From DASRSS01 sp035656335 (GTDB lineage: Bacteria; Actinomycetota; Actinomycetes; Mycobacteriales; Jatrophihabitantaceae), in the NCBI GenBank assembly GCA_035656335.1, contig DASRSS010000251.1:1-10062 (forward strand): DNA of 10,062 bases. The letters are read 5' to 3'. The stretch's first letter is position 1. Each line of letters starts with the position of its first letter. A program made the translations under genes and the position numbers. The notes beneath the pieces are model-generated. The model did not search any database, had not been told where the DNA came from, and saw only the letters and a program-made list of their open reading frames with translations. Below, piece by piece: positions 4,965 to 10,062 of the stretch.

Positions 4965-5736
4965 CGTCGCAGACGCCCCGCCGGGCTCCCCGCACTGCGG
5001 CCGCCACCCAGTCTGCGATCCGGGCGAGCAGCTCGGGCGTGGTGGCTGTCTCCGCGTGGCCCATCCCCGGCTCGAGCCAGTGGTCGGCGTCCGGCGTGGC
5101 CGCGGCCAGCGCCTCGAAGTGCCCGACCGGGAAGTAGTGGTCGGCCTCGCCGTGCACGATCAGCAGCGGGGTCGGCGCGATCGAGCCGGCGACCTCGGCC
5201 GGCGCCTCGGGCAGTTTGGCGTCCCACGCCGCGCCCGCGATCCGTGTCCGCCGCGCCACCCGCGTCGCGAGCCGACCGGTGCGCGTCTCGCACATCCAGT
5301 GCACGATCCGCATCGGACGCGTCCCGCGCTCGAACCAGCGTCCCGGCGAGCTGACCGCGACGACCGCGTCCGCCTCGCCGCCGAGTCCGGCGTAGCGCAG
5401 CACCGCGGAACCGCCCATCGACCAGCCCAGCACCGCGACCCGCTCGTAGCCCCGCGCGCGCATCCAGTCCACGGCGGCCGCGACGTCCAGGCGCTCGTCC
5501 GCCCCCGCCGTGCACAGCCCGCCGCTGCGCCCGTGCCCGCGCATGTCCGGCGCGATCACCCCGAAGCCGCGCTCGCGCAGCGCGACGCAGATCGCGCGCA
5601 CGTGCGGCTTGCTGGCCGAGCCGGTGAACCCGTGCGCGACGACGCAGCCGAGATCGCGGATCCCCGAGTCCCAGTGCAGCGCCGACAGCACGACACCGTC
5701 GGCCGTGGTCAGCTCGACGCGAATGGATGCGGGCAC
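4948..5736 (-). CDS. Alpha/beta hydrolase, serine-type
   Basis: This gene encodes 262 residues of an alpha/beta-hydrolase fold. HGFTGSASK (residues 35-43) forms the oxyanion-hole strand turn, and APDMRGHGRSG (62-72) is the canonical loop after strand 4. GWSMGGSAVL gives the nucleophile elbow with Ser106. VHGEADHYFP places the acid at Asp199 and GMGHAET places the base at His227, so the catalytic triad is complete. It probably hydrolyses an ester or lipid-like substrate in the cytoplasm, since no signal peptide is seen; the substrate is unknown. I chose GTG 5736 because GAGAGAATA lies just upstream; GTG 5760, eight codons earlier, is an alternative. It diverges from glnR and overlaps the next membrane-protein gene by 17 bases, making it first in a three-gene unit ending with lmeA. 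Confidence 0.86.
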   Translation of the reverse strand: MPASIRVELTTADGVVLSALHWDSGIRDLGCVVAHGFTGSASKPHVRAICVALRERGFGVIAPDMRGHGRSGGLCTAGADERLDVAAAVDWMRARGYERVAVLGWSMGGSAVLRYAGLGGEADAVVAVSSPGRWFERGTRPMRIVHWMCETRTGRLATRVARRTRIAGAAWDAKLPEAPAEVAGSIAPTPLLIVHGEADHYFPVGHFEALAAATPDADHWLEPGMGHAETATTPELLARIADWVAAAVRGARRGVCDDGSRE

Positions 5737-5742
5737 AACCGG

Positions 5743-5751
5743 TATTCTCTC
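5743..5751. promoter_or_regulatory. Candidate divergent promoter element between hydrolase and glnR
   Basis: TATTCT on the plus strand would place the glnR transcript start near 5755, giving a ~60-base leader with the AGGAGG site. On the minus strand GAGAAT lies 7 bases before the hydrolase GTG at 5736. The 9-mer is identical to that at 1354-1362. No convincing -35 is visible on either side. Confidence 0.28.
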
Positions 5752-5804
5752 GGGTACCACTGTTCCACGGGCAATGCGGCCTCTGGCACTTCCGCACGTC
5801 CGTC

Positions 5805-5810
5805 AGGAGG
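5805..5810 (+). promoter_or_regulatory. glnR ribosome binding site
   Basis: A full AGGAGG stands 5 bases before the GTG at 5816. It fixes the glnR start and excludes the longer open frame that runs upstream through the hydrolase region. Confidence 0.85.
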
Positions 5811-5815
5811 CCCGG

Positions 5816-6538
5816 GTGGACCTGATCCTTCTCACCACGGCGAGTCAGCCGACCACCGAGGTGTTGCCCGCGCTCGGCCTGCTCGCGCACCGCGTCACCG
5901 TCCTACCGCTCGACGTCGGCGCGCTCATCGACCGCAGCACCGGAGACGTCCTGCTGGTCGACGCCCGCCGCGATCTCGCCGCCGCCCGGACGTTCACCCG
6001 GATCCTGTCCGCCAGTGATCTCGGCGTGCCGGTCGTCGCGGTGCTCACCGAGGGCGGACTGATCGCGGTGTCGGCAGAGTGGGCCGTCGACGACTTCGTC
6101 CTCGACACCGCCGGCCCGGCCGAGCTCGACGCGCGCTTGCGGCTGGTACTGGAACGGCACGCGGTGGGCACCGCGGCCGAGGCCGAACACCTCGTCGTCG
6201 GCGACCTCACCATCGAGGAGGGGACGTACACGGCGCGGCTGTCGGGGACGGCGCTGGACCTGACCTACAAGGAGTTCGAGCTGCTGAAGTTCCTGGCGCA
6301 GCATCCGGGCCGCGTGTTCAGCCGCGCGCACCTCGTCCAGGAGGTCTGGGGCTACGACTACTTCGGCGGTACGCGGACGGTAGACGTGCACGTGCGACGG
6401 CTGCGCGCGAAGCTCGGCCCCGAGCACGAGGCGATGATCGGGACGGTGCGCAACGTCGGCTACAAGTTCGTCCGGCCCGCCGACGGCACGCGACGCGACC
6501 ACGAGTCGGCCGAGCGGGGCGCTACCGTCGGTGAATGA
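5816..6538 (+). CDS. glnR: GlnR, orphan OmpR/PhoB-type nitrogen regulator
   Basis: This 240-residue protein matches actinobacterial GlnR, the global activator/repressor of nitrogen assimilation genes (glnA, amtB and nir genes in studied species). The N-terminal receiver-like domain (1-115) opens LILLTTASQPTTEVLPALGL. It keeps the central aspartate region DVLLVDARRDL (Asp49) but has TT instead of the acidic pair after strand 1, and no switch lysine near LDTAGPAE. GlnR of this type dimerises without phosphorylation. The C-terminal winged helix (~125-220) contains DLTYKEFELLKFLAQHPGRV, EVWGYDYFGGTRTVDVHVRR and the wing GTVRNVGYKF, nearly as in Streptomyces GlnR. The start is GTG with AGGAGG 5 bases upstream. 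Its TGA overlaps the mshD ATG (ATGA), so mshD translation is probably coupled to it. Confidence 0.93.
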   Translation: MDLILLTTASQPTTEVLPALGLLAHRVTVLPLDVGALIDRSTGDVLLVDARRDLAAARTFTRILSASDLGVPVVAVLTEGGLIAVSAEWAVDDFVLDTAGPAELDARLRLVLERHAVGTAAEAEHLVVGDLTIEEGTYTARLSGTALDLTYKEFELLKFLAQHPGRVFSRAHLVQEVWGYDYFGGTRTVDVHVRRLRAKLGPEHEAMIGTVRNVGYKFVRPADGTRRDHESAERGATVGE

Positions 6539-7398
6539 TCCTCGAGCGCGCTGACGAGCTCTCTGCAGATCAACAGGACGAGGTCCGCACGCTCGCCGCG
6601 GCCATCGCGGTTAAGGCGGGCGCGCCGCCGTTGAACGACGAGAGCCTGCTGCGTCTCGGCGAGCGGGCACCCGGGCTCGTGCACCTGTCACTGCGCGCGG
6701 ACGGCGACCTCGTCGGGTACGCGCAGCTGGAGAACGGCGTGGCCGAGCTGGCCGTTCCGCGCGAGGAGGGACCGCAACTGCTAGACGCGGTCGAGGCCGC
6801 CGCCGGCGACGCGTTGACGGTGTGGACGCACGGCGTCCGCAGTCCGGTCATGCTGCTGCTCGACTCGCGCGGCTACCGGCGCACCCGGCTGCTGCACCAG
6901 CTGCGCAGGCCGCTGACCGACCTTCCGCCGGAGAACCCGCTGCCCGAAGGCGTCACCGTCCGGCCGTTCCGGGTGGGCGCAGACGAGGACGCGTGGCTGC
7001 GCACGAACGCGGCCGCGTTCGCCACCCATCCGGAGCAGGGTGGCTGGACGCGCGCCGATCTCGAGTCGCGCGAGGCCGAGCCGTGGTTCGATCCGGCCGG
7101 ATTTTTCCTTGCGTGGCAAGGGGAAACGCTGCTCGGCTTCCATTGGACGAAGATCCACCCGGACGGCGCCGGCGAGGTGTACGTGCTCGGCGTCGACCCG
7201 TCCGCGCAGGGCATGCACCTCGGCGGCGCGCTGCTCGGCATCGGGTTGCGGCACCTCGCCGAGCGCGGTTGCCCGCACGTCCTGCTCTACGTGGACGACT
7301 CGAACGTCGCGGCTGTCCGGCTCTACGAGAGGGACGGATTCACCCGGCACGACCTGGATGCGCAGTGGACGAAACCGTCCTCCGCCCCGTCGCTATGA
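6535..7398 (+). CDS. mshD: Mycothiol synthase (mycothiol acetyltransferase)
   Basis: MshD acetylates Cys-GlcN-Ins with acetyl-CoA to give mycothiol, the main low-molecular-weight thiol of actinobacteria; it acts in the cytoplasm as the last step of the pathway. The 287 residues form two tandem GNAT domains: a degenerate N-terminal half (1-~130) and an active C-terminal half. The latter carries NAAAFATHPEQGGWT (158-172), FFLAWQGETLLGFHWTKIHP (190-209), EVYVLGVDPSAQG (214-226) and LYVDDSNVAAVRLYERDGF (251-269), all hallmarks of MshD. In the pyrophosphate loop, QGMHLG (225-230) has His where most family members have Gly. The ATG overlaps the glnR stop by four bases and there is no separate strong ribosome site, so expression follows glnR. 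The 3' end overlaps convergent phoU by 59 bases. Confidence 0.95.
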   Translation: MILERADELSADQQDEVRTLAAAIAVKAGAPPLNDESLLRLGERAPGLVHLSLRADGDLVGYAQLENGVAELAVPREEGPQLLDAVEAAAGDALTVWTHGVRSPVMLLLDSRGYRRTRLLHQLRRPLTDLPPENPLPEGVTVRPFRVGADEDAWLRTNAAAFATHPEQGGWTRADLESREAEPWFDPAGFFLAWQGETLLGFHWTKIHPDGAGEVYVLGVDPSAQGMHLGGALLGIGLRHLAERGCPHVLLYVDDSNVAAVRLYERDGFTRHDLDAQWTKPSSAPSL

Positions 7399-8014
7399 AG
7401 ACGGTGCGGCGGGCGACCGAAACCGCGTGGTCGGCGTACCGCTCGTAGTTGCGCCCGACCAGGGTGACATCGATCGCCGCCTCGCGTCCGTGCGTCCACG
7501 TCGGTGAGAGCACGACCGTGAACAGCTTGCGCAGCAAGGCGTCCATCGCGTCGTCCTCCTCCTCGATCGCCTGGGCGAGCGCGACGTCACGGCCGGCCAC
7601 CACGTCGGCGACCTTGGTTACCAGCGAGTGCGCGACCTCGGCCATGAGCCCGATGACCGGCCGGGCCTCGGCGGGCACCGCGAGTTCGGGATAGCGCAGC
7701 CGTGCTGTCTTGGCGATGTGGTGGGCCAGATCGCCCATCCGTTCCAGCTCGCCGGCCAGGTGCGTCGTCGCGATCAGCATGCGCAGGTCGGTCGCAACCG
7801 GCTGCTGCTGCGCGATCAGGGTGAACGCCCGGTCCTCGAGCTCGACGCGCAGCGCGTCGATCCGGTCGTCGTCCCCGATCACCTGTTCGGCAAGGGCCAG
7901 GTCCGCGTCGAGCAGCGCGTTGGTGGCGCGCTGCATCGCAACGGAGACCAGGTTGATCATGTCGAGGACGCGGTTGCCGGTGTCCTCGAGTTCGTCGTGG
8001 AAGTTGTCGCGCAC
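7340..8014 (-). CDS. phoU: PhoU, phosphate signalling regulator
   Basis: PhoU modulates the Pst phosphate transporter and the PhoR/SenX3-type sensor kinase so that the Pho regulon is off when phosphate is plentiful. The 224-residue product has two three-helix repeats. Each has the metal-binding E-x-x-x-D signature: ELERMGDLAHH (residues 89-99) and RNYERYADHAV (188-198). Its length is normal for the family, with a short, probably disordered tail after residue 210. The start is GTG at 8014; GGCGGAA upstream is a modest ribosome site. The gene follows pstB by 35 bases in the same direction, so it is the last gene of the pst operon. The tail region overlaps the 3' end of mshD on the opposite strand. 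Confidence 0.95.
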   Translation of the reverse strand: MRDNFHDELEDTGNRVLDMINLVSVAMQRATNALLDADLALAEQVIGDDDRIDALRVELEDRAFTLIAQQQPVATDLRMLIATTHLAGELERMGDLAHHIAKTARLRYPELAVPAEARPVIGLMAEVAHSLVTKVADVVAGRDVALAQAIEEEDDAMDALLRKLFTVVLSPTWTHGREAAIDVTLVGRNYERYADHAVSVARRTVFIATGRRTVSSTAHPGRAG

Positions 8015-8049
8015 GGGTTCCGCCTGTTCGGGTGGTTGGGGACGGCAGG

Positions 8050-8829
8050 TCAGCCGAAGCGACCGGAGATGTAGTCCTCGGTTCGCTTGTCGGTCGGGTT
8101 CGAGAAGATCGTTTCGGTGTCGTCCATCTCGACGAGCTCACCGGGCTGGGCGACGCCGGCCAGGTTGAAGAATGCGGTGCGGTCCGAGACGCGCGCCGCC
8201 TGCTGCATGTTGTGCGTGACGATCACGATCGTGTAGGTCTGCTTGAGCTTCGTGATCAGGTCCTCGATGGCGAGGGTGGAGATCGGGTCCAGCGCCGAGC
8301 ACGGTTCGTCCATCAGGAGCACCTCCGGCTCGACCGCGATCGCCCGCGCGATGCACAGCCGCTGCTGCTGCCCACCGGACAGTCCCGCGCCGGGCTTCTT
8401 GAGCCGACCGCGCACCTCGTCCCAGAGGTTCGCCGAGACGAGCGCGCGCTCCACGGCGGTGTCCAGCTCGTTCCGGCTGACGCGCCGGCCCTGCAGCTTG
8501 ATTCCGGCCGCGACGTTGTCGTAGATCGACATCGTCGGGAACGGGTTGGGGCGCTGGAACACCATGCCGATGGTGCGACGGACGTCGACCGGATCGATCG
8601 CGCGCCCGTAGATGTCCTCGCCATCGAGCAGGACGTCCCCGCTGATGCGCGCGCCGGGCACGACCTCGTGCATGCGGTTCAGCGCGCGCAGCACGGTCGA
8701 CTTGCCGCAGCCGGACGGGCCGATGAACGCGGTGACCGACCGCGGCGCGATGGTGAGGTTCACCCCGCGGACGGCCTGGAACTTGCCGTAGTAGATGTCG
8801 ACGTTCTTGACGTCGATCTGCTTTGCCAT
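8050..8829 (-). CDS. pstB: PstB, phosphate ABC transporter ATPase
   Basis: PstB powers uptake of inorganic phosphate by the PstSCAB complex, on the cytoplasmic face of the membrane. The 259 residues contain every ABC element: Walker A GPSGCGKST (37-45), Q-loop Gln92 in VFQRPNPFPTMS, signature LSGGQ (150-154), Walker B LLMDEP (171-176), D-loop SALD (178-181) and switch His206 in IVTHNM. The QRPNPFPxSIYDN block is diagnostic for PstB. ATG 8829 is preceded by GAGGAG with 7-base spacing, and this site overlaps the pstA stop codon, indicating coupled translation. The open frame continues far upstream, but that extension is Arg-rich antisense-like sequence in the shadow of pstA. Confidence 0.98.
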   Translation of the reverse strand: MAKQIDVKNVDIYYGKFQAVRGVNLTIAPRSVTAFIGPSGCGKSTVLRALNRMHEVVPGARISGDVLLDGEDIYGRAIDPVDVRRTIGMVFQRPNPFPTMSIYDNVAAGIKLQGRRVSRNELDTAVERALVSANLWDEVRGRLKKPGAGLSGGQQQRLCIARAIAVEPEVLLMDEPCSALDPISTLAIEDLITKLKQTYTIVIVTHNMQQAARVSDRTAFFNLAGVAQPGELVEMDDTETIFSNPTDKRTEDYISGRFG

Positions 8830-8840
8830 GACAGCTCTCC

Positions 8841-9803
8841 TCAGCCGGTCTTGCGCAGGCGCCCCACGAGCCGGGCGACGAGATTCAGGAACATCACGAT
8901 GAGCACGAGCGTGAGGGCGGCGCCCCACACCCGGTCGACCGCGAAGTTGTGGACGAGATGCGGCTTGCCGTCGGTGCCGAGAACGTAGGTCCCGCCGCTG
9001 GTCAGGTTCACCCGCTCGGCGTTGATCATCCCGGGCAGTGCTGCCTGCGGGCCGTGGAACAAATCTCCGTTGATGCTCGGTGAGTAGCCGACCAGCACGA
9101 GCAGCGGCGCGGTCTCGCCGGCCACGCGGGCGATGCCGAGCACCACACCGGTGACGATGCCGGTGAACGCGGTCGGCAGCACGACCCGCAGGATCGTGCG
9201 CCACCGCGGCACGCCCAGTGCGTACGACGCCTCGCGCAGTTCGTCGGGTACAAGGCGCAGCATCTGCTCGCTGGCACGCACGACAACGGGGATCATCAGC
9301 AGCACCAGCGCCATCGACACCAGCCAACCGGCGCGGTGGCCGCCGAGCGTGCCGATGAACACCGCGTAGACGAACACCGCCGCGACGATGGACGGCAGCC
9401 CGGTCAGCACGTCCACCACGAACGTCGTCGCGCGCGCCAGCCGACCGCGTCCGTACTCGACGAGGTAGATCGCCACCAGCAGCGAGATCGGTACGGCGAT
9501 CACGGCACACAGGCCGACCTGCCCGAACGTGCCGAGGATCGCGTGGTACGCGCCACCCCCTGGATCGGTGAACGTCAGGTTCCGCTGGCTGTGCGTGAAC
9601 CAGCCGTTGCGGGTGATCGCGTACAGGCCCTTGCTGACCACCGTCCAGAGCAGCCACACGAGCGGCACCAGGGCGATCAGGAACGACAGCGTGATCAGCA
9701 CGGTCGCGAGATGGTTCTTCAACCGGCGCGACCGCCCGGCCGACGCGTCCGCCAGCGTGCGCGGCGGCGCGGAGACCTGCGGCTGCAGCGTCGAGGCCGT
9801 CAT
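8841..9803 (-). CDS. pstA: PstA, phosphate ABC transporter permease
   Basis: PstA is one of the two membrane-spanning permeases of the high-affinity phosphate importer. The 320-residue protein has a 30-residue cytoplasmic N-terminus. Its roughly six transmembrane segments lie near 33-57, 91-115, 127-150, 158-176, 211-240 and 291-312. The EAA coupling loop (EASYALGVPRWRTILRVVLP, 191-210) docks on PstB, and the DVLTGLPSIVAAVFVYAVF segment (131-149) is typical of PstA. An extracellular loop with FHGPQAALPGMINAE follows the sixth region's approach. The ATG at 9803 overlaps the pstC stop (ATGA), so the two permeases are probably made in equal amounts. pstB begins 11 bases after the pstA stop. Confidence 0.97.
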   Translation of the reverse strand: MTASTLQPQVSAPPRTLADASAGRSRRLKNHLATVLITLSFLIALVPLVWLLWTVVSKGLYAITRNGWFTHSQRNLTFTDPGGGAYHAILGTFGQVGLCAVIAVPISLLVAIYLVEYGRGRLARATTFVVDVLTGLPSIVAAVFVYAVFIGTLGGHRAGWLVSMALVLLMIPVVVRASEQMLRLVPDELREASYALGVPRWRTILRVVLPTAFTGIVTGVVLGIARVAGETAPLLVLVGYSPSINGDLFHGPQAALPGMINAERVNLTSGGTYVLGTDGKPHLVHNFAVDRVWGAALTLVLIVMFLNLVARLVGRLRKTG

Positions 9804-10062
9804 CGCGCCGCCGCCACTCCGCGCGCGGCGATCCAGCGCGCGATCGCGTTCACCACGAACGTCAGGACGAACAGCACCAGGCCCGCCGCGATGTACGCGC
9901 CGGTCTGCGTCGGCCCGTTCGCCTCCTGCATGTTCGCGCCGATCAGCGACGCGAACGTCTGGCCACCGTCGAAGATGGAGAAGCTGAACGGCGCGCTCGC
10001 CGCCGGCTTGGTCAGGATGAGCAGGACGGCGATCGTCTCGCCGAGCGCGCGGCCGAGGCCGA
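9800..10062 (-). CDS. pstC: PstC, phosphate ABC transporter permease (C-terminal part only)
   Basis: The last 86 residues of PstC are present; the gene enters from the right edge. GLGRALGETIAVLL at the cut is the end of the conserved coupling-loop and transmembrane region. An extracytoplasmic loop (residues with FSIFDGGQTFASLIGANMQE) follows, then a final transmembrane helix near the end (AYIAAGLVLFVLTFVVNAIAR). The TGA shares bases with the pstA ATG. Upstream, outside the window, pstS would be expected; this is an inference from the usual pstSCAB order. Confidence 0.95.
   Translation of the reverse strand, partial: GLGRALGETIAVLLILTKPAASAPFSFSIFDGGQTFASLIGANMQEANGPTQTGAYIAAGLVLFVLTFVVNAIARWIAARGVAAAR

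Noticed and set aside
5753..5760. GGTACCAC shared with 2125-2132 as a regulator site
   Set aside because: An 8-base match containing a KpnI-type palindrome is expected by chance at this length and has no consistent position relative to starts.
5510..5815. N-terminal extension of GlnR upstream of GTG 5816
   Set aside because: AGGAGG fixes the start at 5816, and the upstream frame overlaps the start of the divergent hydrolase gene.
5737..5815. A GlnR binding box upstream of glnR (autoregulation)
   Set aside because: I could not find the spaced GTnAC/GAAAC half-sites in this region.
8830..9657. N-terminal extension of PstB through the open frame upstream of 8829
   Set aside because: The extension is antisense-like Arg-rich sequence in the alternative frame of pstA; PstB family members start just before the first strand, as at 8829.
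1..10062. tRNA, rRNA, CRISPR array, insertion sequence, prophage or defence genes
   Set aside because: No direct-repeat array, transposase motif, attachment site or cloverleaf was seen; all large genes are conserved housekeeping families with uniform high-GC codon use.

Overview
The window reads as chromosomal DNA of a very GC-rich, mycothiol-producing actinobacterium. It encodes mycothiol synthase (MshD), a GlnR-type orphan response regulator, an LmeA-like DUF2993 protein and the actinobacterial CysA2/SseC pair. From memory, the order nitrobindin - sseC - cysA2 - lmeA - glnR - mshD - pst/phoU matches the Mycobacterium tuberculosis block Rv0813c-Rv0821c, and a similar order exists in Streptomyces. 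This is an ancestral, vertically inherited segment rather than an island. The genus cannot be fixed from sequence alone.

Layout. Positions 1-1100 hold the 3' part of a TetR regulator (+) and a nitrobindin-family gene (-) whose 3' ends overlap. Positions 1100-1250 are a structured spacer carrying a REP-like palindrome. Positions 1251-1349 encode a 32-residue membrane peptide (-), starting 18 bp from a divergent DsrE-family gene (+, 1368-1742). A perfect 16-bp inverted repeat (1746-1797) separates dsrE from the sulfur pair sseC and cysA2 (-, 1801-3022). Upstream of cysA2 lies a 36-codon cysteine-rich leader ORF (3124-3234), preceded at leaderless spacing by a -10 box. Positions 3285-5736 hold a three-gene minus-strand cluster: alpha/beta hydrolase, a polytopic membrane protein of unknown function, and the LmeA-like lipid-binding protein. 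Divergently, glnR and mshD (+, 5816-7398) form a translationally coupled pair. Positions 7340-10062 are the phosphate operon pstC(partial)-pstA-pstB-phoU (-), with pstS presumably beyond the right edge.

How it fits together. The window joins four nutrient and redox tasks: sulfur transfer under probable cysteine control, nitrogen control (GlnR), mycothiol synthesis (a cysteine-consuming thiol pathway, coupled to glnR), and high-affinity phosphate uptake. The strongest signal beyond the ordinary genes is the probable leaderless cysteine-codon attenuator of cysA2-sseC, with nearby sequences able to form competing RNA structures. Next are a small palindromic repeat found both in a spacer and in frame inside lmeA, and an uncharacterised membrane microprotein. 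I saw no insertion sequence, tRNA, rRNA or CRISPR array, and no gene-free stretch longer than about 150 bases once the small ORFs are counted.
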